A DNA stretch of 64,000 bases. It comes from Macrocystis pyrifera. Its lineage: Eukaryota; Sar; Phaeophyceae; Laminariales; Laminariaceae. Of the stretch, positions 1-11,243 are shown in pieces (positions within the stretch are counted from its first letter, which is position 1; each line of letters begins with the position of its first letter). The translations under genes were made by a program, and so were the position numbers. The notes under the pieces were generated by a model that searched no databases, was not told the DNA's origin, and was given only the letters and a program-made list of their open reading frames with translations. The stretch covers positions 5,079,901 through 5,143,900 of the forward strand of contig JASSKH010000010.1 of NCBI GenBank assembly GCA_031763025.1, read 5' to 3'.

Positions 1-73
1 TTGTCATTTTTTCAAGCTATCTGTTCTGGTTCGGGTGGCCGGCGGGGGGGGGGGGGGGGGGGGGGGGGCGGGG

Positions 74-288
74 TGTACTCCATAGGAGCGATGTACTCGA
101 TCTCATGCATGGCCGTAGTCGTATGACCATAGATCCTCGCATCCCTACAATGCCCGGAGGGAGCATGTCAGGTTTTCACCGACCAGGCAGGCATTTCTTG
201 CACCAAGCGCGAAGCGCCGTGAGGTGTCCGGCGAGTCGCATGAAGGGTGAACTGCATCTTACTAAGAACCGCTTGTGAGGCGGACTTG
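74..288 (-). mobile_element. Retroelement 3' unit with poly(C) tail, copy D1
   Basis: About 215 bp that recurs at 19,688-19,936 (same orientation), at 37,735-37,982 (opposite orientation) and, diverged, at 54,205-54,610. Read on the minus strand it ends in CATGCATGAGATCGAGTAC followed by a homopolymer C run, seen as G at 44-68 on the plus strand. It looks like the 3' end of a non-LTR element. No coding sequence is recognisable in it. Confidence 0.55.
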
Positions 289-1724
289 CCGGGGGGGGGG
301 GGGGGGGTACTCATTTGTTGCTTGCCTTAGTCCTTTGACCATTGACCACGCATCCCTTTCGAGACGGAGCACCGTTCCTACTCCTAATGTAGACACCTCT
401 AACAATTGAGCGCTCATTACGTTGTTTCCATATATTACATAGAAACTTTTTGCTAATCTTACCCCCTTCCTGTTTGGCCGCCTGTGGCCACCATCTATCT
501 CTTAGGATAGCGATCGTTTTCTCGTTGCTATTTAGTGTATCAAATTCCGCCATGTCACTTTCGTCTATTTCCCTCATCTCTTGTAACACATCCCGTTCCT
601 CCTTGTACATTTCACATTCTCTTACTATGTGAGTTCTACTCTATCTATTGATTCGCCACACGGGCACATCTGTGCATCTACTTCCTCCTCCCGGCTACGG
701 GTATACCTCTTTTTTTCTGGCAGGTCCAGGTCACCTACACGGAAGCGCAGTTTCAGCGTTTTCGCGAAAGTCCATTGGTCCGTGCAAGTACGTTTTCATT
801 CCTATCCCTTCCCTCAATCCCCCGTGTATCTCCTAGTGTTTTTTCGATTCCACCTTGTTTTTTAGCGCTAGCCTTTCCCTTCTTTCTATCCTTTCTTCTA
901 CTTCAGCCTTGTACCTCCCAAACTTCCCGGCGGACATCACCTCTTCTTGGTTTCCCCCTATGATATATCCTTCCATACTTTCTCAAATCCCCCATCCCAC
1001 CTTATTCCAGCTCGCTCTTTTGTTACTTTTTCCCATACAGCTGTATCACTATGGCGGGCAACCTCTTTGTTGGCATGTGTCTTACTTTATATTGTCATTT
1101 CAACTTTCTCATGTCTCTATTTGTCTTGAGTGAGTGCATTCCCAGTTCTGCTCTTGATACTGTATTACTACTGTAGTCGTATTTGAGCATCTTAGGACTT
1201 TTTTTGGCTGCTGTCATATGTACTGTTTCCAACTGTTTTACGAGTTTCGCGTTCCCTTCCCATACTTCCCCTGCTTATTTTAGCTTTGGTACGATCACAT
1301 TCATCAGGATACTTATCTTATTCCTAGTGTCAAGGCGGGAGTCTGTTAGGATCGCATCCATCTTGCCTACAGGCAGTAAAGGTGATTTATCCTTTCCTAT
1401 TACTTTTGCTATATGTGTATCCCAAGAGCACTTTGAGATCTCTACGCCAAGGTACGTATACTGGTCTACGATCGGCAATTCATTCCAACTGAAATTTGTC
1501 GGGTTTACCTTATCTTCGTTATAAACAACTGCTGCGCATTTCTTGACGTTCGCCGTCACCCTCCATTTCCTGGTGTATTCTAGCGCCTTCTCTCTTTGTT
1601 TCTGCAACCCTTCGGGTGTTTCTGCTATCCCCACGCAGGTCATCCGTAAACATCAATCCCGACACCGCATCTTTCCCTACCGTGACTTCCTGCCTTGCTG
1701 CCTCGACTGCTACTATCAGGTTGT

Positions 1725-1749
1725 TAATATATATATATATATATATATT
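1725..1749. repeat. (TA)n microsatellite
   Basis: An uninterrupted TA run inside the LINE-A reverse transcriptase. In the decayed coding frame it reads as alternating Ile and Tyr. Confidence 0.95.
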
Positions 1750-2254
1750 GGAATAGGCTAGTGACAACGTACATTCCTGTGCAACTCCATGTAAAATATC
1801 AACGTACTTCCGTATTCCCCGTCCAGCATCACGACACTTCTCGCACTCCCCGTCACATTTTTCATCATTCTCCACATCTTTCCTCTGATTCCTATTTCCC
1901 ACAGATTTTTCCACAATCCATTTCTCCATTCTGTGTCGTAGGCGTTCTGCACATGTAGAAAGAAACAGCAAGTTGTTTGTCCCGCTTTTTTCCTACCATG
2001 GATTATCTTATCTAAGGTGTACGCATGGTCTACGAAGGTACGGTTTGGCCTAAACAGTAAACCCTTCTTGCCTTTCGCTTGTCTTGTCTTCCTTCTCCAT
2101 CATCATTCCCATTCTATCGTTCAAAATCTTACATTTTTTTTTGCCTACTGTGTGCTTAGTAGCCTTATCCCTCTATAGTTCCCCGGGTCAGCGTTATCTC
2201 CTTTCTTGAATAGCTTTACTACCACTCCTTCTCTCCACCTCCAAGGGAATGCGG

Positions 2255-3192
2255 AGAGGGGGGGGAAGAGGAGTAGCAGGGAAACTGCAGTGGACGAAAG
2301 TAGGAAGGAGATGGCAGATAGGGTAGCCAGGTACCGGGCAGACTAAGAAGTAGAATATGCCTATACTACTCGTACCACCAACTGGTGCAGCTGGTTCGAA
2401 CGTGGTCTTCCTTTGTCTTCCTGTTGTTTTTGTTTATTTTTATTTCATTTTATTGTCTTCTTTGCGGTGACCCTATGTGATTTTCATTTCTCTTCCTTTC
2501 TCCGATTGATAAGCCTTATTGAAGGAGTCGTGTGGCGTGGGTGGATGACGAGCCTGCTCTGCTTGTTTCGTACTGTCTGGCCCCTGGGCATAGTTGACGA
2601 ACGCTGGACGATGGTGGCAGACAGGGTAGCAAGGTACCAGGCGGGCCAGCAGGGATACCCTGGCTGTGCTACTCGTACCATAAACTGCTGCCGCTACCTG
2701 GAGCATGCCTTGTGCTTTGTTTGGTTTGACTGTTATTTTTACCTTGGTTCTTAGCCTTACTCTGTTGACGACTAGTGGTGTTTTCTTCTTTTTCTTTTTT
2801 TTTTCCAGCTCGTTCTTTTCAAGTGTCTGCCACGTCCCCTACGTGGGGGTACGATGGTTTGTTGCTATACTGAAGTATATACATATACCAGGTATATTTT
2901 AGTTTCTTTTTTTTGTTTCTTTTCTCTTTCGAATTGTCTTTGTTTTTGTTTTTGTTTTTTCTCTTTGTTTCGTTTTTGTTTCTCTAAGTCATGGAATGTG
3001 TATGTCGTGCCTGTCGTACGCAGTATGATGACATGTCATTGCATTACATACGTGGCAACGTAGTATCTCTGTGGCGTAGCTTTGTGACCACAGAACTTGT
3101 ATCTCTCTAGGATTGAAGAATCGGCACGGACACTGGTTGTGCTGGATGTCGACGCGTAGAAAGAACGGTTTAATGTGAAGAAAACAACAACA
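2255..3192 (+). mobile_element. 5'-truncated LINE-B inserted into LINE-A
   Basis: A plus-strand 3' fragment of LINE-B. It encodes the conserved ORF end ADRVARYRAD followed by a stop, then a long 3' UTR that matches 12,808-13,400 in reverse. The ORF-end motif occurs twice (about 2,310 and 2,610), so the fragment holds an internal duplication. It ends in AATGTGAAGAAA plus an (AAC)n tail. Similar 10-11 bp sequences, CACCTCCAAGG on the left and CACCTCCAGG on the right, flank it and are the probable target-site duplication within LINE-A. Confidence 0.65.
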
Positions 3193-4568
3193 ACAACACC
3201 TCCAGGTGCGCACTCGTTTTTCAATATCCAGTTATACGACCATAACCATGGTAAGCATTCCTTCTCCCCCGCACTTCATAAATGTATTTACTATTTGGTC
3301 TACCCCTGTTGGCTTTCTATTCTCAAGTTTAGCTACACACTTCTTTACTTCTTCCTTTGTGAACTCTCTCTGTAACGGTTCCGAACCACTGTCTTCCCTT
3401 TCTGATGCATCTACGTTCGCCTCTGCCCACGCGTTGATTTCCTTTTCGAATTCTGCGTCGAACGTTCCGTTGGCTGTGGGTGTTCCTAGCTTACGATAAT
3501 GCTCTACTCGTACTATTAATAGTACTTTCCCTTTTCCCTTCGAACTACCAACCATTTTACCGTTCTGTGCTCTTGAGGTAGCTATTCCCGTGTTTGTCTC
3601 TCCTGCTTGTTTGCCCAGTATCTCTTTTATCCCTACCCACATCTACTTCATCCCGCCCTCAGAGTCTTCATTCGTTTTATTTACTATTAATACGTACTTC
3701 TTTCCATATCCTTTTCTTCATCTCTGCCATCTCTTTTACTTTCTTTCTAGCTACACATATTCCTCCCATCCTTTCATAGTTTTTTGTCGATGAATATCTT
3801 GCGTGTGCCTTTCTCCTTATTCTTATTGTCTCTTCCACTTCTTCATCCCAGCATTTTATTGCTCTGTTGCATACTATCAAGTTCTTCCCTATTACTTTAC
3901 TTGCTGTGGACTTGACCAACTAACTGCTCCCATCCTTCTATTATCCTAGCTCCAGCACCATCCCTCTCTATATCGTGGCTTGTTGTACCTCTTATTTGCA
4001 ATAGCTCGCAGAATTGCTCTGCATTCTTGGCCATCTCTTCCTGGAACTACTGTGTTCCCGTTTCTCTTTTGCTTCTTAGTTGGTCTGTTCTCCATCTGTG
4101 CATTTTCCTACCTCGTCTTTGTTTTATAACTCGTCTGTTGAATGTCCATCTTCGACATTGATCCACAGGGTCAGGAACCAAAACAAAAGATCCCCGAATG
4201 TTTCTACAGCACTTCGAAATACATGGTCTACAGTTGGAAGTGGTGGGTGTTTGTGTGAAACACCTTGGGAATCGAACGGTACGTTGTGCTGTCGTGGTAT
4301 CGCAAACAGATCCCACGATGGACCCACAGACCATGCCCCCCCCTCTACTCACACACAATATTTTGTGCTGACTCCTACCGCTCTGGACGGAAATTTAAGG
4401 ACCGTTTATACATTAGTACGAAGACCAATCGGTCCTTACATTTACGTCAGGAGTGGTGTAAAATATTATGTATATACTTGGTCGGAAAAGTGCCCATGTA
4501 CTTATTTTAGGAAAAACCGTATTTCACGCTGCTGGTGGTTACATATATATTTGGCATCGTGTAAGGGT

Positions 4569-4805
4569 CATTCTTATCGGAGAGCTTTTCCCCCATAATT
4601 TCCCCATGTTTTTCGCGAAATTTTTGAATCTTCCATATTTTCCTGATTTTTTTTTCTAAATACGTGAAATTTAACAAACTTGTTTTTGTTGCTTGTGGAA
4701 AATTTCACGAATAGTGACAGAACGCCTCCGTATCTTGATACATATATATCTCATTATTTCCAAAGACTTTGGAAATAGTGGAAAACAAGTTCGCCGACAA
4801 GAATG
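4569..4805 (+). mobile_element. MITE-like element family 3, copy 1
   Basis: About 237 bp bounded by imperfect inverted repeats: CATTCTTATCGGAGAGCTTT at the left, and the reverse complement at the right end reads CATTCTTGTCGGCGAACTTG. A second copy in opposite layout lies at 54,844-55,077. It encodes nothing. The structure suggests a non-autonomous DNA transposon. Confidence 0.6.
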
Positions 4806-5037
4806 AGCCCAAGACTCGACAGATAGACGCTGTTTTCTCTAGTCTTCCCTAAATAAGTACATATTCGTGGTCTTAAATGTGTCTATTATACAACATAATG
4901 CGGCCGCGAGCAGTGTCGAATACTTAGTAACCGTCGTGCGTACAAGCGCAATACATGTCAAGAAACCCCGCTGCAGACCACTGCTTTACCGCCGTAGATC
5001 TGTCACTTTCGTCATTCCCACTCTTCTTCTAGTAATA

Positions 5038-5142
5038 TTACGGGGGTCCATAGTTAACAGGACCTATGGTGTACATAAAAAACTATATATTTGCCTATTT
5101 TTACTAACAAAATTTGGTCCCGTTAAGTATGGACCCCCGTAA
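5038..5142. mobile_element. MITE family 1 (TA target site), copy 1
   Basis: A 105-bp element with terminal inverted repeats beginning TTACGGGGGTCCATA, flanked on both sides by TA. Full-length copies of the same 105 bp occur at 19,384-19,488, 32,113-32,217 and 56,318-56,422. A TA target duplication and no coding capacity fit a Tc1/mariner-type non-autonomous element. Confidence 0.85.
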
Positions 5143-5204
5143 TAGTAGGCTGTAAAATAGTCCGGTGCATCACTACTACTAACAACACGAAAAAGTCTAA
5201 TTCG

Positions 5205-5600
5205 CTTTCATTTTGCGATCCTCTGTGTGGTGCAGACATCGTCTGTCTACGACATCGTTCGTCTGTCGATTACTTCGTAACTGCTCGTTGGGGACGTTTA
5301 TGATTCGCTTTTTTTATTTTGGGATCCTCTGTGTGGTACAGACAGACATGTTCTGTCTATTTTGTCCGTCGCTTACTTTGTGCCCGTCGTATACTTCGGT
5401 ACTCGTATATTTCGCGGTACAGAGATCTCTCGTTAATCTTGGGCATTTGCTTCGTAGTAAAGCACGCCGCAGCCGCAGTATCATCTTCAAGACGAAAAGT
5501 AGTTCGATTTTACTTTCCAACCCTCTGTGTGGTACAGACATGTATGTATGTTCTGTCTAATCGTCTGTCGATCACTTTGTTGCCGTCGTATGTTTCGTCT
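5205..5600. repeat. Degenerate tandem repeat, three units
   Basis: Three irregular units each contain a close match to CCTCTGTGTGGTACAGACA, starting near 5,220, 5,328 and 5,522, followed by GTCTGTC and TCGTCTGTCG-type sequence. Unit spacing differs (about 108 and 194 bp), so it is a decayed array rather than a clean satellite. Confidence 0.6.
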
Positions 5601-6002
5601 CCCCGATTTCAGAAAATATATACCTGGCAAATATTATTTCTTACAAGTTGTACGTGCTGATCCACCACCGCCTGGACTCTACATGAAGTTATGACAGCAT
5701 GCTTCGTAAAAGGAGTGTGTTTTTCCGTACGAAGGGACGGGTAGGCTTCCGGCTTCCTTCGTCGCTCGGAACCGGGGCCGTGAGCCGTGGGCTCTTCTTA
5801 GAGGCAAGGGGAGACATTCTGCGATATACCGATATCGGCAGACGTGGTTTCCCGTATGCACTCCCGCCGTATGGACCAGGCAAGTCACAACCTATTGGTG
5901 GCCGTTGGGGGGTGGGGCGTCCGGCTCCCGCCGTGCTATCGTACTGCTGTTATACTGGCATACCACTCTGTCCCGTAATATAGTAACCCTTCGCCTTTAA
6001 CA

Positions 6003-6512
6003 ATGAGGCGCGCGAGCACGAAGCGCGAGCCTTTTTTTCTTGGTTTTCCAAGGAAAAAAAAAGCAGACGTTCAGTCTCAGACAAACCCCCGCCTGCCTGC
6101 CTGCTGTGGGGTGCCGTCTGTGCCGGTGCCGACTGGTCTCTCTCGACACTCGCACCAACTCCAACTGCGACTTCGCAACCAAAAGACAAGCAAACTGAGA
6201 ACAGCGCTTGAATGCACTTCATCGGGGGCAATAACCATCCTTATATTGACGCCGGGAGTGGTGTATACGTACCCTTGTAATAGAGGGGCAGTCTACCGGT
6301 TCGCCCTGGTTGAGAGGTGTCCCCTGATCCTTCACGTTGCCTTGCAGGCGTCAAGTTATGGTTTCGCTTGAAAAAGGATTCGCTCGCCACCCTTTCGGTT
6401 AGAAGGCAGCCATCCGGGCGATGCAATAGGCGGCTCTGCAAAATAATACTGAGGCGCGTGAGCGCGAAGCGCGAGCTTTTTTTTCTTGGATTTCCAAGGA
6501 GAAAAAGCCTCT
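6003..6512. repeat. Direct repeat pair carrying a small hairpin
   Basis: Two near-identical ~62-bp blocks, at 6,003-6,066 and 6,449-6,512, each contain GAAGCGCGAGC followed by a T-rich stem that folds on CTTGG(N)TTTCCAAG. The 380 bp between them is not repetitive and has no convincing ORF. They could be the direct ends of a small mobile element. Confidence 0.5.
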
Positions 6513-6539
6513 TCATAACGAGTCGTTTACGAGGGTAGG

Positions 6540-8530
6540 GTGCCCTGTTTTTTTAGTTTTTCTGTTTGTGTGTAGTGGGTGTGGGGTGTGTCATGTGGTC
6601 ATCCGAGGCGTACCATAATCATCATGATTCAACATTTTTTTCGGCCACGTTTGTCCACCGCGCTCAAGGCACACGGCACCAATAATTCCAGTCCCGGCGG
6701 GCTCTGTACACGCATACACACTAAGGAAACCTTCTCGCGCTGATGCGGTGGTAAGTCGTTCACAGCAGTTGGTCGAGCTAGGTGCGGCAGCATGTGTAGG
6801 CACATGGGTGGGCCATGGTTTTTTTTGAAAAAGAACCAACAACCGCATCATAGCGGTTTTTGTTTTTCGAGTTCTACCTAACGAAACCCAACTCTACGAG
6901 TACTTGTTGGCAGACTGTAGCTGTCCACAGCCACGTCCGGGCCATGTCCCCGAGACATGCTGCAGGTGGTGTTGTCAGGTCCACCCTCCTACAGATGAGG
7001 GAACGGAGAAGCAGGAGAAGATCTGCGGTAGATGTTCACAACAGTAGTAGTGGTTGTAGATTTTTCGTCTTCAAATTATGAGTGCGGAACCAGGAAACAC
7101 GCAACAAAATCGAGTACATATACAAAGGATTCAAGGGTTAAACCGACACAAGCCGAGCCTACAGCGACGCTGACCCTGGCCTCGTGTGTCCTACTGCTAC
7201 TCGGCTGTCCTTCCTCCCTACTCGAATCAGCGTGCAAGCTCTTGCTCTTGCTTACAGTTTATACCTACTCCATAAATAAGCAGTAGTATTAAAACCAAGA
7301 AAAAATATACCTGGTAGGGTAAATGCCAAGTCAGGTATACCTGATCCGTTTGAGCCAAAATCATGTATAATATATACTGCACGTAAAACCAAGTAAAAAA
7401 TGCGGGCCACGAGCGGTGTCATGTCCATGAAAATCCGGTAAAAAAAAAAATGCGCCCAAAGCATTAAGCGTGCCACACGGCCTCCAAAATCTGAATTGTG
7501 TTGCTTTATGTAGGGTGTATCAAAGGTACCACGGGCTCCACTTGGACCTGCAGAGAGTCACTTTTAATATGCTTCGTTTGCTTCGCCACGGCGGGAGCGC
7601 CAAAAGTATTTACTCTGGCGCCCCCCCCCCTTTGACAGCTTTTAAAACTTCTAGACCGTCCTCGCGGAACCGCCTGCTCGGCACGAAATTATTTTGCCGT
7701 ACCAAACCTGACACCACCTCGACGCGGGGTGGCGCAGACGAAATGCCGTGAGACCATGTGGTGCTGTATAGACTGCTGTGACCATAGAAAACAGAGTACG
7801 AGTACACCTCACAAATATTAAAAATAACTAAAGCGCATCGCACACCCCAAAGATGAATAAGTGAAACCGGCGTACGCATGCATGCATGTATAAATACGTA
7901 CTTTTACGTACGACGTACGAGTACAGATTTTATACGTCAATACTGAAGAATTTCAACCGAGGGAGGGTAGACGCATACGGAGAGAAAAAGCAGCAGTGTA
8001 CGTACGTATGGCCTCTCTGATTGGTTCACAGTTTGGCCAAAATCAGTTCAAAGTTGAAAGCTATGCTGTGTATGTAGACAACAGTAGAAAAGTCAGGTAT
8101 ACCTTGGCCTTTTCGACCCAAAACCAGTTACGATATTACGATGTCAGCCTGGCCAATAAGAGCAGGGCCCCTGGGGTGTGATTTGTACTTGTTTTAGGCA
8201 TGCAACTGATTTTGGCCGAAAAGTGGACATACATGTATATCTGATTTTGGCTAAAACCCCTTTATTTTCGTCTATTGTTTTGTTAGTAACAATATGTAAA
8301 TATATATATATACAAGGCTTTCCTTCGGAGTGGGTATTCCGTCGTTTCGTGTACATATAACTGCAATTAATTGGCGACATATAGCCCAAAGCCAACCAAA
8401 CTAAATGTATTTGTGTAAGAAACGGTGAAGGATGTAATGATAGCGTTTATTTATGAATGTATTGTGAAACGTAAGATCGGGTGACGCAAGAGTAAGAATG
8501 ACATTCGTCTAATAATAATAAGAATAACAT
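6540..8530. other. No gene recognised
   Basis: AT-richer sequence with short ORFs that show no domain or splice support. It contains single copies of the TACCTGGTA motif (7,308) and short purine or pyrimidine runs. The minus-strand frame ending at 6,591 reads plausibly protein-like for about 50 residues, but I cannot connect it to anything. Confidence 0.5.
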
Positions 8531-8536
8531 ATTTCA

Positions 8537-8890
8537 TCAGTGTGGGGAGAGAGTGGAGCAGTGCTTGGCATGTGGATGATATACAACATACAGGCTGTTG
8601 TTTAAAGGAAGGTTTGGGACAGGAGAGAAAGCAGCAGTGCCGGCAACGACAACGGTTATGGAAATGTTGTATAGTTGCTGGGCGGCCGCGATTTCGATGT
8701 AGCCAGCATAGGAGTTTGGATGAGACATGATATATACATGTAAATAGTCTTCCAGGATGCTGTAGTAACGAGGCGGGAGGCCCAGAATGTGGATCTGTTC
8801 GCTGTTGAACCCGTTGGATATGTGTAGGAAGAAATAATCGTGATTTTGGGAAATGTGGGAAACAATTTGTTTCCTTTCGTTCGTCCTAGA
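8537..8890 (-). CDS. OTU-like cysteine protease, C-terminal exon
   Basis: About 115 codons ending at a stop. The order of features matches the second half of an OTU deubiquitinase-like fold: RKQIVSHISQN like the helix after the catalytic Cys, YYSILEDYLHVYIMS, then PNSYAGYIEIAAAQQLYNIS like the family's 'gG.iEi.alA..l...I.v' segment, and finally LYVVYHPHAKHCSTLSPH, where a His before a C/Y-x-x-L is the usual catalytic His region. The Asp-Gly-x-x-Cys half is not in this exon and I did not find it upstream. OTU enzymes remove ubiquitin or related modifiers. It could instead be a pseudogene or a chance resemblance. Confidence 0.45.
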   Translation of the reverse strand, partial: SRTNERKQIVSHISQNHDYFFLHISNGFNSEQIHILGLPPRYYSILEDYLHVYIMSHPNSYAGYIEIAAAQQLYNISITVVVAGTAAFSPVPNLPLNNSLYVVYHPHAKHCSTLSPH

Positions 8891-9047
8891 TGGCGACAAT
8901 CTGCTTGGTGTACTGCTTCGGAATTCCGCGAAGCCCTGGAGCAGGCGAAATGGAAGGGAGTCTTTTTGCGCTTGATGATGGTGTCTCCGTCTTTGATGGT
9001 GGAGTCCGTCAGGCGGCAGTTGTAGCACTTGCCACGGACCTGGTCGA
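8891..9047 (-). CDS. Possible zinc-binding exon of the same gene
   Basis: A minus-strand frame opens after an AG at the plus-strand position about 9,048 and reads GKCYNCRLTDSTIKDGDTII followed by KRKKTPFHFACS. The CxxC...HxxC spacing suggests a zinc-binding module. It lies in a different frame from the OTU-like exon just downstream, so a small intron or a frameshift must separate them. GC-rich third positions suggest real coding sequence. The family is not recognised. Confidence 0.3.
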
Positions 9048-9095
9048 AGTAAACATATAGGGTGCGCGGGGCGGGAGTGGCGTGCAGGGAATGGC

Positions 9096-9132
9096 GGGGG
9101 GGGGAGGGGGGGGGGGGGGGGGGGGGGGGCGG
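9096..9132. repeat. Poly-G tract
   Basis: A nearly pure G run interrupted by one A, one of several in the window (44-68, 291-307, 12,441-12,453, 19,659-19,687, 19,937-19,957). It is read as poly-Pro on the minus strand, but no gene use is supported. Confidence 0.9.
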
Positions 9133-9139
9133 AGTTCAT

Positions 9140-9513
9140 TATTTGTACTACTCTACAGCGGCACAACAGCAGCACGTAATCGCTTGCTATACGACGGCAG
9201 CAGCAGCAGCAGAAGCAGCAAGTACGTAATTTCATTGATGATACAGAAATATGTAGACACACAAGTGTAGTACAGTAGTACACACACAAATCACGTCCAG
9301 CATGATGTACGGCAACAACGCAGCAGCACCACAAAAAAAAATCATTGACGACACAGAAATATGTACACACGCACAAGTTCAAGTGTAATAGACACACAAA
9401 TCATGTCCAGCATGATGTACGGCAACAACGCAGCAGCGCCACAAAACGACCAGGAAACACAATTATCCGAGTACATACAAACATCCAGTGAATATTGCGG
9501 CAGCACTAAAAGC

Positions 9514-9552
<39 letters not shown>

Positions 9553-10589
9553 GCAACGGATCGCCACAGCGTTGGCAGCAGCAGCATAGCAACGACATGA
9601 AAAGAAGGGAGAAAAAAAGTATGTACCCCGAGGCCGTCCGAAAAGTATTTTGGTACCTCACTATAGACCCACCTCCGCATGCTGTACGGCAACAACGCAG
9701 CAGCAGCATAGCAACAACACGAAATACGAGAAAAAGTAGTATGTACGCAAAATGCAGGAGCAAAACGACCAAAATATATTTTTTTTGTATCAAAAAAAAC
9801 ATTTGGGTAGAAAAATGGCCAATAAAAACAATAATCCGCGTTGGCAGCAGCAGCTGAGCAACGATATGAAAATAAGGAAGAAAAAAAGTATGTACCTGCT
9901 CAGGTCGTTACTCTACAGTCAGTGGTTCATCCGTTATCGTGGATATTGACTCTTGTACTAAAAGTGGCCGCAGATCTACGTAGATCTGACGATAGTTGAG
10001 GCTGGGAATTACCAGCCTCCATCACCAAGTAATTGCTGATGACTGTCATGTGAGATGACTTGCGTCATGCTTCATGATCACTTCTGCTCGGCTGACCGTG
10101 CCGAGCCTCACCTATACCTGGCGTGTCCTCCACGCTACACCTTACCGAAAGAGAAGCTTGCTGCAGACCCAGGTCGAACCTGAGATACACCCATCTCACA
10201 TATGCCGCAATCGCAAAACCTACGGAATTTCATTGACAATACCGAAATATGTACACACACAAGTGCAGCATGATGTACGGCAACAACGCAGCAGCACCAC
10301 AGCAGCAGCATAGCAACGATATATATGAAAATAACCAAGCCAAAACGAGAAATTGCAGTACGTACGCAAAATGCAGGAGCAAAACGACAATTTTTTTTTT
10401 TCACGTATCAAAAGGAACCATTTGAGTACAAAAACGACCAAGAAAGACAGTAATCCGAGTACATACGTACGAACATTCAGTGGATATTGCGGCAGCATTA
10501 GCAGCAGCAGCAGCAGAAGCAGCCACAGCATTAGCAGCAACAGAAGCTGCAACGAATCGCCGCAGCGTTGGCAGCAGCAGCAGCAGCGT

Positions 10590-10630
<41 letters not shown>

Positions 10631-11030
10631 CAACGATATGAAAGTAAGGAAGGAAAAAAACATGTACCCTGGTATGCCGCCATCGCAAAACCTACGGAAT
10701 TGACGATCCGAAAATATGTACGCTTCCAGCATGATGCACGCGGAACAACGCAGCAGCACTACATACAGCAGCAGCAATTGCACAGGAGCAGCAAGTGCAC
10801 AGCACGGCAACAACGCAGCAGCACTACAGCAGCAGCGAGTGCACAGGAGAAGCAGGTGCACAGCAGCAGCAGCACTCACGGCGTGGCGCTGACAGCAGCA
10901 GCAGCAGCAGCGGCAGCCGAAAACGAGCAAAAAATGAGTACGTGGGGTCACCAAAAAAAACATGTACACACAGAAATCGTGTGCATGCACCGAAAATGCA
11001 CCACACTAGCAGCAGCACTCACGTCGTTCG
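9140..11030. repeat. CAG-repeat island with a dispersed 20-bp unit
   Basis: Several (CAG)n runs (9,516-9,547; 10,499-10,530; 10,591-10,626; 10,895-10,912) are linked by a recurring block, ATGATGTACGGCAACAACGC followed by AGCAGC. That block is seen near 9,302, 9,413, 9,680, 10,270 and 10,733. The composition gives long Cys/Leu- or Ser/Gln-rich frames that have no other coding support. It is best read as a minisatellite-like intron of the flanking minus-strand gene, or as intergenic repeat. Confidence 0.7.
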
Positions 11031-11243
11031 GTGCAGCGGTGACGGCGACAGCTGAATCCTCCGTACCTTCGTTCATGTCCCGCAAACAGTTGTGCATGTG
11101 CGCGTTCGCGTGCACTGTGTGTAAGAGGAGCCGACGAAATAAATAAACGCTTTGACGTAGGATTGTATGCAAAAAGGCAATTGAAAACCCCAAAAAAACG
11201 TACTGGCAACATACAGCATGCACAATAGACGTAAGACACTCAC

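Larger units (their letters stand above)
1275..4050 (-). pseudogene. LINE-A reverse transcriptase pseudogene
   Basis: Reverse transcriptase of the non-LTR type, broken into frames. Reading 5' to 3' on the minus strand: a linker region at 3,677-3,919 with CWDEEVEETIRIRRKAHARY; an N-terminal finger segment at about 3,232-3,640 with EVKKCVAKLENRKPTGVDQI; KKGDNADPGNYRGIRLL near 2,190-2,240; then the palm with the active-site box as FTDD instead of the usual (Y/F)ADD near 1,650; and a thumb segment with KALEYTRKWRV and YTYLGVEIS at 1,275-1,643. These motifs follow the usual order of LINE RTs. No intact frame remains. Confidence 0.7.
291..4360 (-). mobile_element. Non-LTR retrotransposon LINE-A, decayed, poly(C) tail
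   Basis: A minus-strand LINE copy running from about 4,360 (5' side) to 308. A homopolymer C tail appears as G at 291-307. It carries pieces of reverse transcriptase in several frames and a C-terminal segment at 311-610 with RDRWWPQAAKQEGGKISKKF. LINE-B is inserted at about 2,255-3,192. Removing that insert rejoins the RT reading (YNWILKNECAP on one side, WREGVVVKLFKKGD on the other). A TA microsatellite at 1,725-1,749 interrupts the RT palm. Stops and frameshifts show it is inactive. The 5' limit is approximate. Confidence 0.75.

Noticed and set aside
9342..10990. Long Cys/Leu- and Ser/Gln-rich open frames on both strands
   Set aside because: They are translations of CAG repeats; no splice, domain or codon support.
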